64,000 nucleotides of DNA from Acidobacteriia bacterium UBA6623 (GCA_002433055.1 DJHJ01000025.1:38949-102948); one strand, 5' to 3'. Shown: positions 44,839 to 54,480, numbered from the stretch's first letter. The notes: generated by a model from the letters alone, not told the origin. Translations and numbers: made by a program.

Positions 44839-47538
44839 ATGAATAGTTTTGGCGCTCGTAGTACTCTTTCTGTGTCAGGTTGTGATTATGAGATTTTTAG
44901 ACTTGATGCAGTTGGTGGGCCAGTCGAGCGGTTGCCGTTTTCCTTAAAAATTTTGCTAGAAAACTTACTGCGTTCAGAAGATGGCAAGACTGTGACCGCA
45001 GATGACATAGATGCTTTGTCAAATTGGAATGCGACGACAAAACTCAATCGCGAAATCGCATTCCGCCCGGCGCGTGTCTTAATGCAAGATTTCACAGGTG
45101 TACCGGCGATTGTCGACTTGGCAGCTATGCGTGAGGCAATGAGAGAGTTGGGAGGCACTCCGGATCAAATTAACCCACTGCAACCAGCTGAACTGGTCAT
45201 TGACCACTCGGTTCAGGTAGATCAATTTGGATCGTCACGCGCATTCGCGCTAAATGGTGAACTAGAGTACATGCGCAACCGAGAGCGTTATCAGTTTCTC
45301 AAGTGGGGCCAGAAGGCATTTAACAATTTTGGGGTTATTCCGCCCGAGACTGGCATTGTGCATCAGGTCAACTTAGAGCATCTAGCACGTGTCGTCTTTA
45401 CACAAGAGAGAAACGGTGTAACACAAGCCCTTCCAGACACGTTGGTGGGAACCGATTCTCATACAACCATGATTAATGGTTTGGGAGTGCTTGGCTGGGG
45501 TGTGGGTGGCATCGAAGCAGAAGCGGCTATGCTTGGACAACCAATTTCAATGCTGATTCCGCAAGTGGTGGGCTGCAAACTTACCGGACATCTTGCCGAA
45601 GGAGCAACCGCGACAGATTTGGTTCTTACCGTAACTCAGCTTTTGAGAGCAAAGGGTGTTGTCGGCAAATTTGTTGAGTATTTTGGGGAGGGCCTTGCTG
45701 ATTTGTCATTAGCCGATCGTGCCACGTTGGCTAATATGTCACCTGAATACGGTGCAACGTGCGGAATATTTCCCATTGACCAAGAAACATTGACTTACCT
45801 ACGGCTCACGGGACGCTCAGAGGAGTTGATTGCATTGGTTGAAGCTTACTCGAAGCAGCAAGGCTTGTTTTGTGAGTACGGCTCAGAGGAGGTTGTCTAC
45901 AGTGATCTACTTGAGGTCGACTTAACTAATGTCGAGCCTAGCTTGGCCGGGCCAAAACGTCCGCAGGATCGAGTACCCCTTAAGGATGCCAAGAAGAATT
46001 TTGCATTTTCGCTGGGTCAGATCTTGTCGCAACCTAGAACTGAGGCACCGGATGCGGTTCGTGACGCTGGAGTGAAGCAAAGTGCGGTGAAGATTCAAAT
46101 TGCTGGGAAAGAGCACCAACTTGATCATGGAGCGATCGTAATCGCGGCTATCACAAGTTGTACAAATACATCAAACCCTGCCGTTATGCTTGCTGCTGGG
46201 CTGGTAGCCAAAAAGGCCGTTGAGTATGGACTAGGTGTCAGACCATGGGTCAAGACGAGCCTGGCACCGGGGTCAAAGGTGGTTACAGAATACTTGCAAA
46301 AGTCTGGTCTGTCGGAACCACTTGATTCAATTGGATTCAACCTCGTGGGGTACGGTTGCACCACTTGTATTGGAAACTCGGGGCCATTGCTGCCCGAGAT
46401 CTCCGATGGAATTCGTGAAGGCGACTTGGCTGTGGCTTCTGTACTTTCGGGCAATCGCAACTTTGAGGGTAGGGTTCACCAAGAAGTGCAGATGAACTAT
46501 CTAGCTTCACCGCCATTGATTGTGGCGTACGCATTGGCAGGGCGGATGGACATTGATCTAATGAGTGAACCGATTGGCAAAAGTTCGAAAGGCACCCCAG
46601 TGTTCTTGAGGGATCTATGGCCTTCACAGCGCGAAATCCAAGAAACAATTGAACGTACCGTCGATTCAGAGATGTTTCGTGCTGGGTACAGAGGGGTTCT
46701 TGAGAACAATGCGCAGTGGAATGGATTACAGGCTCCCGAAGGGGATCTTTTCGATTGGGATTCTACGTCGACTTATATTCGCCGACCACCTTATTTCGTT
46801 GATATGAAACTCGAACCCGAACCTATTGCCGATGTCAAAAATGCGCGCGTGTTGGTGTTACTGGGCGACAGTGTAACCACGGACCACATATCACCAGCTG
46901 GAGCTATTAGAGAGGATAGCCCCGCTGGGGAGTATCTGCGTGAAAACGGCGTTGAGTCGCACAATTTCAATTCTTACGGTTCGCGTCGCGGCAATCACGA
47001 AGTGATGGTTCGCGGAACATTCGCCAATATTCGATTACGTAACCATCTTGCACCTGAGACCGAGGGTGGTTGGACTCGCTGTCAGCCCGACGATGAGCAA
47101 ATGACCATTTATGACGCTTCAGTGCGATATCGAGAACAAGGAACCCCTTTGATAGTGCTGGCGGGCAAGGAATATGGTTCGGGGTCATCGCGTGATTGGG
47201 CAGCAAAAGGACCCAGGCTACTAGGAGTTCGCGTAGCCATTGCAGAGAGTTACGAACGTATCCACCGTTCAAATCTGATTGGCATGGGCATTTTGCCACT
47301 ACAATTTCGACACGGCGAAGGGGTAAAAAAGCTTGACCTAACTGGACGGGAAAGCTACGACATTGATGGATTGGGTGATGGGTCGTCCAGTGAAGTCACT
47401 GTTACTGCGACGCCCACCGACGGTGAGTCTACGCGCTTTACAGCGGTTGTTCGCATTGATACGCCACAGGAAATTCTCTATTACCAGAATGGCGGTATCT
47501 TACAGTATGTACTGCGACAGATGGCGAGACCTGCTTGA
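44839..47538 (+). CDS. acnA: Aconitate hydratase AcnA
   Basis: An 899-residue IRP1/AcnA-type aconitase, the normal family length, converting citrate to isocitrate in the TCA cycle. The [4Fe-4S] ligand Cys residues lie in AITSCTNTSNP and YGCTTCIGNSGPL; the swivelling domain contains AGKEYGSGSSRDWAAKGP. Substrate-binding DSHTTMINGLGVLGWGVGG is intact. A terminator hairpin overlaps the stop codon. It is monocistronic. Confidence 0.96.
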   Translation: MNSFGARSTLSVSGCDYEIFRLDAVGGPVERLPFSLKILLENLLRSEDGKTVTADDIDALSNWNATTKLNREIAFRPARVLMQDFTGVPAIVDLAAMREAMRELGGTPDQINPLQPAELVIDHSVQVDQFGSSRAFALNGELEYMRNRERYQFLKWGQKAFNNFGVIPPETGIVHQVNLEHLARVVFTQERNGVTQALPDTLVGTDSHTTMINGLGVLGWGVGGIEAEAAMLGQPISMLIPQVVGCKLTGHLAEGATATDLVLTVTQLLRAKGVVGKFVEYFGEGLADLSLADRATLANMSPEYGATCGIFPIDQETLTYLRLTGRSEELIALVEAYSKQQGLFCEYGSEEVVYSDLLEVDLTNVEPSLAGPKRPQDRVPLKDAKKNFAFSLGQILSQPRTEAPDAVRDAGVKQSAVKIQIAGKEHQLDHGAIVIAAITSCTNTSNPAVMLAAGLVAKKAVEYGLGVRPWVKTSLAPGSKVVTEYLQKSGLSEPLDSIGFNLVGYGCTTCIGNSGPLLPEISDGIREGDLAVASVLSGNRNFEGRVHQEVQMNYLASPPLIVAYALAGRMDIDLMSEPIGKSSKGTPVFLRDLWPSQREIQETIERTVDSEMFRAGYRGVLENNAQWNGLQAPEGDLFDWDSTSTYIRRPPYFVDMKLEPEPIADVKNARVLVLLGDSVTTDHISPAGAIREDSPAGEYLRENGVESHNFNSYGSRRGNHEVMVRGTFANIRLRNHLAPETEGGWTRCQPDDEQMTIYDASVRYREQGTPLIVLAGKEYGSGSSRDWAAKGPRLLGVRVAIAESYERIHRSNLIGMGILPLQFRHGEGVKKLDLTGRESYDIDGLGDGSSSEVTVTATPTDGESTRFTAVVRIDTPQEILYYQNGGILQYVLRQMARPA

Positions 47539-47561
47539 GATGGCTGCAGGTCTCTTTGTTT
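47526..47561 (+). terminator. Intrinsic terminator overlapping the acnA stop codon
   Basis: A perfect 9-bp stem GAGACCTGC (47526-47534) / GCAGGTCTC (47546-47554) has an 11-nt loop and is followed by TTTGTTT. The left arm encodes the last acnA codons and the TGA falls in the loop (47536-47538). Confidence 0.65.
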
Positions 47562-47645
47562 CAGACTAGGCAGCGGTTGTTTTGATGAGTTTGTTTAACC
47601 GACGTTGTTTTTCTACACATCTAGCAACCAAAGGAGGGAAGGGTT

Positions 47646-48584
47646 ATGCCTGAACGTCTCGTCTATTGGAATGGCGACTTCATTCCGGAGCGATCAGCGA
47701 GAGTCTCGGTCTTTGACTGGGCACTGATGTATGGGGACATGTTGTTTGAAATGACACGGACTTTTAAAAAAAAGCCATTTCATCTACGCAAACACCTTGA
47801 AAGACTTTATGACTCGCTTAGATATGCGGAGATTGATTGTGGTCTCAGTATTGATGAAATGGAGGCGGCGACCTTTGAGACCATCAGAAAAAATGAGGAC
47901 CGCCTAGAGGGTCTTGATTTCCAAATCATGCACGATGTTACGCGTGGCAGCATGCCACACTACGACACGATTGTCACAGAAGGTCAAGCCCCAATTGTAT
48001 GCATCCACGTCATTCCCTTAGTTCGACATCTTGGATTAATGTGGGAGCGATTTCGCGATGGAGCCCATTTCGTTGTTCCACGACAGCAGTCTGTACCGTC
48101 ACGATTTTTGGATCCGAAAGCTAAGAATCGTAGCCGACTTTACTATCGTGTTGCTGAACTGCAGGCTGAGCACATGGACTCAGGGGCAATGGCTGTTCTG
48201 ACTGACGAACAAGGATTTCTCACGGAAGGTACTGGCAATAATTTTTTTATCGCTAAGGACGGTGTTATTTATACCCCAAAACCACATAATATTCTCCGAG
48301 GGGTTTCGAGGTACGTTTGCATCGAGATCGCACGTCGATTGAAGGTGGAGGTTCGGGAAGCTGATATTGAGCCATACGACGTTAGGCAAGCAGACGAAGC
48401 TTGGTTTACGAGTACACCGTATAGCATGGTTCCAATTACCCGGTTTGATTTTTACCCGGTAGGGGATGGCAAGAGAGGGCCACTGTTTCAAAGGCTGCTA
48501 GACGCCTGGTCGGAAGAAGTCGGCATATCGATCGATGCACAGTTTAAGGAGTACTCAGAACTTGCCAAACTGTGGACACCTTAG
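47646..48584 (+). CDS. Class IV aminotransferase (branched-chain or D-amino acid type)
   Basis: A 312-residue PLP-dependent fold-type IV transaminase. The family patterns VSVFDWALMYGDMLFEMTRT, DPKAKNRSRLYYRVAELQAE (with the PLP Lys in the KAKN segment) and FLTEGTGNNFF are present. Members include IlvE, D-alanine aminotransferase and aminodeoxychorismate lyase; this sequence does not clearly fall in one. The ribosome site GGAGGG lies upstream of the ATG. The 107-bp gap after acnA contains the acnA terminator, so it has its own promoter. Confidence 0.87.
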   Translation: MPERLVYWNGDFIPERSARVSVFDWALMYGDMLFEMTRTFKKKPFHLRKHLERLYDSLRYAEIDCGLSIDEMEAATFETIRKNEDRLEGLDFQIMHDVTRGSMPHYDTIVTEGQAPIVCIHVIPLVRHLGLMWERFRDGAHFVVPRQQSVPSRFLDPKAKNRSRLYYRVAELQAEHMDSGAMAVLTDEQGFLTEGTGNNFFIAKDGVIYTPKPHNILRGVSRYVCIEIARRLKVEVREADIEPYDVRQADEAWFTSTPYSMVPITRFDFYPVGDGKRGPLFQRLLDAWSEEVGISIDAQFKEYSELAKLWTP

Positions 48585-48614
48585 GCGATCGCGACAAAAC
48601 GATTAGTTGTGTCT

Positions 48615-49592
48615 TCACACCTTGAATCCGCAGGTTTTCAAGAGGGTTCTCTGTACAGCCAAGTCGTGCTCAGATGTAAAATGCTCAACTTCGCGGTGTT
48701 CTCGGATTGCACCAGCAAGATCGTCGAGATCGGGAATATAGCGAACGGAGGGGCCAACGGGTACCGTTTGAATCCCGGCTTGAAAATCGCCACGAGGCGA
48801 TGCCATAGAGATTTTCATCTTAGGTCGATCAGGGTCGTTGATGAAAATGGAACCGGTATCACCGAAGATATGAAAAAAGCGCTCTCCATTCCGAGTGTTG
48901 CTGCGAATTAGAGCTACTGCTTCATCGAATTCGTAAGTGGCTTGCACGTCATCTTCGAGTGTGTCATCTACTGGGTCACTATGGCGCAGCGTTGGACTGA
49001 CACGATGGGGCTCGCCCATGAGCCAAATTAGAACATCGAGCATGTGACAGCAGATTTCGTAAAACTGTCCTCCGCGGTAACGATCCAGTCGCTGGCGACC
49101 CGCCGGGCTCAACATATCATTCATCTGGCATACAATTGACCTAACCTGCCCCAGCCAACCCTCTTTGATGGCCTTGTAAGCTATTTGGAATGCTGGGTTG
49201 TACCGGTAAACATACCCCATTTGGATGAGTAAGTGGCGACGCTCAGCCTCCGCAAAAATTTTGTGAAGTAAGGGGTAGTCGACACCGGGAGGTTTATCAA
49301 TTTTCACGTGTTTGCCAGCTTCTATCGTCTGCAGAGCATAGGGCAGTGATTTGATAGGATCTGTTTCTATGCAAATCATCTGGACCTGCTCGTCGGACAG
49401 GAGTGCTTCCGGCGAGGTCCACGGAGTGCCTTCCCATCGAGAGTCTTCGCGCGCTCCTGCTAAGAGCTCGGTATTTGGCTCAGCCACTCCGATTAGTTTC
49501 CAGTTCTTGGAGTTCCGAATGGCCTGCATGTGTCCGAAAGCATGGGAGTGTGCGATCCCTATAATTCCTGCGCCGAAAGGTTGTGTACTCAT
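48615..49592 (-). CDS. GFO/IDH/MocA family oxidoreductase
   Basis: A 325-residue dehydrogenase with an N-terminal Rossmann domain starting FGAGIIGIAHSHAFGHMQAI. The usual EKP motif is DKP here, in HVKIDKPPGVD. The C-terminal domain has EICCHMLDVLIWLMGEP in the catalytic His region. The ATG at 49592 is preferred; an upstream in-frame start at 49643 would overlap the cytochrome gene. Only family-level similarity to the enzyme at 24310-25422. The substrate is unknown. Confidence 0.85.
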   Translation of the reverse strand: MSTQPFGAGIIGIAHSHAFGHMQAIRNSKNWKLIGVAEPNTELLAGAREDSRWEGTPWTSPEALLSDEQVQMICIETDPIKSLPYALQTIEAGKHVKIDKPPGVDYPLLHKIFAEAERRHLLIQMGYVYRYNPAFQIAYKAIKEGWLGQVRSIVCQMNDMLSPAGRQRLDRYRGGQFYEICCHMLDVLIWLMGEPHRVSPTLRHSDPVDDTLEDDVQATYEFDEAVALIRSNTRNGERFFHIFGDTGSIFINDPDRPKMKISMASPRGDFQAGIQTVPVGPSVRYIPDLDDLAGAIREHREVEHFTSEHDLAVQRTLLKTCGFKV

Positions 49593-49632
49593 GCGACCTA
49601 TTGTAAACACAAGACGAAAGCTACAGGGGTCT

Positions 49633-50184
49633 TTACTGGCCAAGCTCGTGACAAAGATGACAACTGCGTGAGATGTTCATCTTCTCGTGACACGTCATGC
49701 ACATCGTCATGGAAGTGGAAACTTCCTTCTGGAGGAGGTCACGTTTTTCGACGTGGCCATGGCAATCGACGCAGTTGATATCAGCTTTGGTGTGACTCTT
49801 GTGACTAAAGAAAACAAAATCTGGAACTGTGTAAACACGTACCCACTCAAAGGTTTCACCACTGTTGTGTAACGCTGCAAGCTTCTGGATTGCTGTACTT
49901 TCCGTTTTGATCATCTGGTGACACAACATGCATTGTTCGGCGTCGGGCAACCCGGCTCTTTCACTTTTGTTTGCATGTTTATGGCAATCGCTACACGAAA
50001 GACCGGTTGATGCGTGTTGTTTGTGACTAAAGGGAATAGGTTGAGGGTCTACTGTACGAGGCAATTTCTCTTCGATACCTTGGTAGCCTTGTCCTAGTGC
50101 AGTCCCTGTGAAAAGAAGCATCCATGCTGTGAGCAGCGTAAAAACCCATAGGCTGTGACTGTAAGCACTGGCGGCATACGACAT
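49633..50184 (-). CDS. Exported pentaheme cytochrome c
   Basis: A 183-residue multihaem cytochrome with a hydrophobic N-terminal segment (about residues 12-31, ending GTALGQ). Five CXXCH motifs are CSDCH, CMLCH, CVDCH, CMTCH and CHLCH. Extra His residues in IPFSHKQHA and FFSHKSHT are probable distal ligands, so the haems are likely bis-His as in the c3/c7 class. It resembles ActA-type pentahaem subunits of alternative complex III, but no act or cox gene is adjacent. It lies 40 bp upstream of the GFO/IDH/MocA gene on the same strand. The redox partner is unknown. Confidence 0.9.
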   Translation of the reverse strand: MSYAASAYSHSLWVFTLLTAWMLLFTGTALGQGYQGIEEKLPRTVDPQPIPFSHKQHASTGLSCSDCHKHANKSERAGLPDAEQCMLCHQMIKTESTAIQKLAALHNSGETFEWVRVYTVPDFVFFSHKSHTKADINCVDCHGHVEKRDLLQKEVSTSMTMCMTCHEKMNISRSCHLCHELGQ

Positions 50185-50366
50185 TTCTAGACCTTAACCT
50201 TATCGTGGTTCATTCCAAGAGTTTAGAGCTAGACACTTTCTTCACAAATGTCTCCCTGGTCACATTGCTAACCAAGACAGACTGTGCGTGCTTCCTTCTC
50301 ACTTCAAAGTTACAACCATAAAAGCATAACGGTTGACAGTGCGTACTGTTGTACAATTTCTGCCGT

Positions 50367-52019
50367 ATGGAGAGTTATGCAATAGGACCTGTCGCACCTC
50401 TGATAGATAAAACGATTCCCGATGTCTTTGAGGAAACGGCTGCAAGGTTTCCCGAACGTGAAGCCCTAGTTTCATGTCATCAAGGTATCCGACACAACTA
50501 TTCCACACTTCGGCGAGAAGTTGCTGCAACATTGGCAGCGCTTTGGGGCTTGGGGCTACGTCCAGGAGACAGAATTGGGGTGTGGGCTTCAAATTGTGCA
50601 GAGTGGCTTTACCTGCAGATTGCATCGGCACAGGGTGGTTTGGTGCTGGTGAACTTTAACCCTGCTTACCGGTCTCACGACTTGGCCTACATTCTGGAGC
50701 ACTCAGGAGTGAAAGCTATATTTCTCTACGAGCAAGATGCCCACGCCAACTACGTCAACATTTTAAAGGAGGCTCGTACACAAAGTCACAGCGCTCTGCG
50801 TCACGCGATCGTGCTGGCACGAGACAGTAATGATTGCATAAATCCAATCGATGGAGTGATGTCCTGGGCGGCGATGCTCGCTGGGAGTGAAGAGCCCCAA
50901 CTTCACAAGGGCGACCCCAGTGAGATCATCAACATACAGTACACTTCTGGCACTACCGGTAAACCCAAGGGTGTGCTGCTCTCTCATCGTAACCTAGTCA
51001 ACAACGCTTATCTGGTAGGTTCTGGCTTGCGCTGGAATGAGCAAGATCGCCTCTGTCTTGCAGTTCCCTTGTACCACTGCTTCGGCTGTGTGATGGGGTC
51101 TCTGCAGTCAATGGTTTACGGAGCAACACTGGTGCTACCTTCAGCCCAGTTCGATCCCGGTGCAGTCCTCCAGGCAATTGATGAAGAAAACTGTACCACC
51201 ATCTACGGCGTACCAACGATGTTCGTGGCGGAGTTGGCACATCCAGAGTTTCCCGAAAGAGACATGAGTTCTCTAAGAACGGGCATTATGGCAGGTGCTC
51301 CGTGTCCAGTGGAATTAATGAAGCGCGTGGTTGATGAGATGCATTGCTCCGAAATGACAATCGCTTACGGGCAGACAGAGTCATCGCCTGTGATCACGCA
51401 ATCCTCCACAAGTGATTCCTTGGAGGTTCGCGTGGCAACGGTTGGGCGTGTGATGCCCAACACAGAGGCCAAAATTGTTGATCCCGAGACCGGAAAGACT
51501 CTACCAATTGACCACCAAGGGGAACTGTGCACGCGCGGGTACTTGGTGATGAAAGGCTACGACAAAGATCCTGAAGCCACCGCTAGAGTTATCGATTCAG
51601 ACGGATGGTTACACACTGGTGACCTGGCAACGATGAGGGAGGATGGCAATTTTCGCATCACGGGCCGCGCTAAGGAGATGATTATTCGTGGAGGAGAGAA
51701 TATCTATCCACGAGAAATCGAGGAATTTCTTCACACGCATCCGAAGGTTAAGGATGTTTATGTTGTGGGAGTGCCTGATGATCGACTGGGGGAACGTGTA
51801 TTAGCGTGGATTCAACTAGAAGCTGACAAAGAGGCTAACGAAAAGGAGATCCGGGAATACTGCAAAGGTAAAATAGCCCATTTTAAGGTTCCCGAATATA
51901 TTCGTTTTGTGGAAGAGTTTCCTATGACGATTACTGGTAAGGTCCAGAAATTCCGCATTCGAGAACACGAAGTCAAAATGCGTCGCCTGGATAAAGCTGC
52001 CGAAACGGGAAAACCTTAA
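50367..52019 (+). CDS. Acyl-CoA synthetase (AMP-forming)
   Basis: A 550-residue ANL-superfamily ligase, most like medium- or long-chain fatty acyl-CoA synthetases. The P-loop is YTSGTTGKPKG, with YGQTESSP, GWLHTGDLA, and the hinge and A8 region GRAKEMIIRGGENIYPREIEE. The catalytic Lys lies in PMTITGKVQKFRIRE near the C-terminus. The ATG at 50367 is preferred over an upstream TTG at 50349. No ribosome site is visible, so translation may be leaderless. It converges with the beta-oxidation fusion enzyme, and the two probably act in the same pathway, activating then oxidising acyl chains. Confidence 0.92.
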   Translation: MESYAIGPVAPLIDKTIPDVFEETAARFPEREALVSCHQGIRHNYSTLRREVAATLAALWGLGLRPGDRIGVWASNCAEWLYLQIASAQGGLVLVNFNPAYRSHDLAYILEHSGVKAIFLYEQDAHANYVNILKEARTQSHSALRHAIVLARDSNDCINPIDGVMSWAAMLAGSEEPQLHKGDPSEIINIQYTSGTTGKPKGVLLSHRNLVNNAYLVGSGLRWNEQDRLCLAVPLYHCFGCVMGSLQSMVYGATLVLPSAQFDPGAVLQAIDEENCTTIYGVPTMFVAELAHPEFPERDMSSLRTGIMAGAPCPVELMKRVVDEMHCSEMTIAYGQTESSPVITQSSTSDSLEVRVATVGRVMPNTEAKIVDPETGKTLPIDHQGELCTRGYLVMKGYDKDPEATARVIDSDGWLHTGDLATMREDGNFRITGRAKEMIIRGGENIYPREIEEFLHTHPKVKDVYVVGVPDDRLGERVLAWIQLEADKEANEKEIREYCKGKIAHFKVPEYIRFVEEFPMTITGKVQKFRIREHEVKMRRLDKAAETGKP

Positions 52020-52040
52020 CCAACGTGGCACACGCAAGTT

Positions 52041-54179
52041 TTACCCGCGCTCCTTGCTCCATTGAGAGAAAGTTTTTCCTTGAGTAGCCAGTTGTGAAAG
52101 TAGCGCCGAGGGTTTCCACCAGATTGGATCTCGCTTCTCAAATTCCAAAATGCGCTCGTACACCTTGTCCAGTCCGATGCTGTCGGCATACCACATGGGG
52201 CCACCCCGAAACGCGGGAAACCCGTAACCGTTTAGGTAGATCATGTCAATGTCAACAGGACGCAAAGCTACATTTTCTTCGAGTATTTGAGAACCGCTAT
52301 TAGCGAGAGTTAAAAGCGTCCGGTCGATGATTTCCTCTTGAGTTGCCGTGTGTTGCTCGATGCCATACTCAGCAGCAATTGCGGCCGCCAGGTTGACAAC
52401 CTCAGTGTCTTCAAGTTGCTTGAGATTCTCGTCGTACTTGTAATAGCCCGATCCAGTTTTTTGACCGTATCGACCCAAACCATAAAGCCGATCGGAAAGG
52501 TACGCCTGTCGCCCCTCTTTAGGCAGTAGGCCAGGTGGTAGTTCTTTGCGAATACGATAACCGACGTCTAGACCAGCAAGATCAAGAACTGCGAAAGGGC
52601 CCATAGCCCAACCGAAATCGTAGAGAGTTTTATCAATCAGTGATACTGGGGTTCCCTCCTCTGCAAGAAACTGTGCTTCTCGGGTGTAGGAGTGAAACAT
52701 TCGATTACCAACGAAACCAAAGCAGTTACCGACCAGCACGCCGACTTTGCGAAGCCGTCGCGCCAAGGCCATGCACGATGCAATTGTTTCCTTGCTCGTT
52801 TGTTCACCACGTACGATTTCCAGCAGCCGCATCACATTAGCAGGACTGAAAAAGTGATTACCAATCACACTTGCCGGCCTGGAAGTTACCGAGGCAATTT
52901 CATCGATACTGAGTGTTGAAGTATTTGAAGCCAGTATTGCATGAGGTTTGGCTACTCTATCGATTTCTCCAAAGATCTCCTTTTTCAGAGCCATTGATTC
53001 AAAAACTGCCTCGACAATAATGTCGACTTCCTCAAACCCGGCGTAGCTAAGTTGGGGTTTTATCAATCTCAAGCGGCTTTCGACGTACTCTTGAGTAAAA
53101 CGACCACGATTGATTGAACGCTGGTAGTTTTTCCGAATTGCGGCCATTCCCTGGTCGAGCCTTTCTTGGTTCACTTCGCAGAGACGAACGGGAATCCCAG
53201 CATTGACGTACGTCATGGCAATACCACTGCCCATAGTGCCAGCACCGATGACGCCCGCGTTTTGAATTTCAATGGTGGGAGTATCTCGGGGAACATCGGG
53301 GATCTTGCGGACCTCTCGCTCACCAAAAAAAGCATGAATTAAGGCTTTGGATTGATCCGAAAACAAGCACTCTTCAAAAATTTCAGCTTCCCGCACGAGC
53401 CCTTCCTTGAAGGGCAACTTTGTGGCCGCCTCGACTGCGTCGATGTTTTTGAGAGGTGCCATGTAACCGTGACATTTCTTCCGGACCTGCATACGCAGAG
53501 CAGAAAAAATTTTCGAGTTGGCCGCCTCGTCACCTAGCTTGTCTATCTTCTCGCTTGCTCTGGGGTGTGGTCCACCACTTGCTGCTACCTGGTGGGCAAA
53601 GGCAACTGCATTCACTTGCAGTTCTTCTTGCGTCACGCCGTCGACAATTTTATCAACGATGTCACACTCCAGAGCTTCTGTCGCACCAACAGGGTTACCG
53701 AAGGCACACATCTCGGCAGCTTTTTCAACACCAGCGAGACGGGGTAGTCTCTGTGTGCCAGCAGCTCCGGGGATGATACCGAGTTTGACTTCAGGCTGGC
53801 CAACCTGGCTTGACCTGAGAGCAACCCTGTAGTGGCATGCTTGCGCAACCTCGAGTCCACCACCGAAAGCTGTGCCATGGATTGCAGCGACTATAGGCTT
53901 CGATGAACTTTCGAGAATATTGAGAACCGGGTGGAGTCCCTTATCTTCACGACTTTTTCCTGAGGTAATCTTGTCAAACTCACGAATATCAGCACCAGCG
54001 ATAAATGTTCGTCCTTCACCGATGAGAACGAACGCTTCGATCTCTTCGTTGTCTTGATTGTCAAGAACCGCCGCTGCAATTCCTTCCGGAACCCCGGGAC
54101 TCAAGGCATTCACCGGAGGGTTGTGAATGGTAATTACGCCGATTGATCCATTGCGAGTAAAGCCAACAAGGTTGCTCAT
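52041..54179 (-). CDS. Enoyl-CoA hydratase/3-hydroxyacyl-CoA dehydrogenase fusion (FadB/EHHADH-like)
   Basis: A 712-residue bifunctional beta-oxidation enzyme. The N-terminal crotonase domain has AGADIREF, HGTAFGGGLEVAQACHYR and GQPEVKLGIIPG, with both catalytic Glu residues. The NAD-binding domain starts GVIGAGTMGSGIAMTYV, the dehydrogenase catalytic His is in GNHFFSPANVMRLLE, and two C-terminal 3HCDH helical domains follow. The order and length match peroxisomal EHHADH-type proteins. The ATG at 54179 starts MSNLVGFTRNG; an extension to 54317 adds unrelated hydrophobic residues. No thiolase (FadA) gene is adjacent. Confidence 0.92.
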   Translation of the reverse strand: MSNLVGFTRNGSIGVITIHNPPVNALSPGVPEGIAAAVLDNQDNEEIEAFVLIGEGRTFIAGADIREFDKITSGKSREDKGLHPVLNILESSSKPIVAAIHGTAFGGGLEVAQACHYRVALRSSQVGQPEVKLGIIPGAAGTQRLPRLAGVEKAAEMCAFGNPVGATEALECDIVDKIVDGVTQEELQVNAVAFAHQVAASGGPHPRASEKIDKLGDEAANSKIFSALRMQVRKKCHGYMAPLKNIDAVEAATKLPFKEGLVREAEIFEECLFSDQSKALIHAFFGEREVRKIPDVPRDTPTIEIQNAGVIGAGTMGSGIAMTYVNAGIPVRLCEVNQERLDQGMAAIRKNYQRSINRGRFTQEYVESRLRLIKPQLSYAGFEEVDIIVEAVFESMALKKEIFGEIDRVAKPHAILASNTSTLSIDEIASVTSRPASVIGNHFFSPANVMRLLEIVRGEQTSKETIASCMALARRLRKVGVLVGNCFGFVGNRMFHSYTREAQFLAEEGTPVSLIDKTLYDFGWAMGPFAVLDLAGLDVGYRIRKELPPGLLPKEGRQAYLSDRLYGLGRYGQKTGSGYYKYDENLKQLEDTEVVNLAAAIAAEYGIEQHTATQEEIIDRTLLTLANSGSQILEENVALRPVDIDMIYLNGYGFPAFRGGPMWYADSIGLDKVYERILEFEKRDPIWWKPSALLSQLATQGKTFSQWSKERG

Positions 54180-54249
54180 TAAAAACGACGACTCCGAAGT
54201 AGGTGCAGTGGCCAAGAAACAGAGATAGCTTAACGCAAGGAGGGATGGT

Positions 54250-54459
54250 ATGTCTGTCGTGAAGAGTTTGGTTAAATCTGGTGGTAACCGGAGCATAGAG
54301 TCAGACGGATTAAACACCCATCCAGAAAAATCACCTTTGGTTGTAAATGTTTGGACTGGCGGTGTTGAAATTGCACCGGCACCCCCGGAAACTGTATTCG
54401 CTCTTTGTTCTCCATGGAGAAAAATAGAAGAAAAACTCTTGACACGAGTCGTTTTCTAG
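54250..54459 (+). CDS. Possible small protein, 69 residues
   Basis: A short frame upstream of the TonB-dependent receptor leader. A strong AAGGAGGG lies just before the ATG. The predicted protein starts MSVVKSLVKSGG, lacks a signal or membrane segment, and resembles no family I recognise. Its end overlaps the candidate -35 box of the receptor gene, and it runs antisense to the extended start of the minus-strand fusion gene. The ribosome site is the only support. Confidence 0.25.
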   Translation: MSVVKSLVKSGGNRSIESDGLNTHPEKSPLVVNVWTGGVEIAPAPPETVFALCSPWRKIEEKLLTRVVF

Positions 54460-54468
54460 GAGTAATCT
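54439..54468 (+). promoter_or_regulatory. Candidate promoter of the TonB-dependent receptor gene
   Basis: A consensus -35 TTGACA (54439-54444) is followed after 18 bp by TAATCT (54463-54468), a weak -10. Transcription would start near 54475, just before the A-poor hairpin region, giving a leader of about 205 nt. Confidence 0.4.
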
Positions 54469-54480
54469 TGGTTACGTAAT

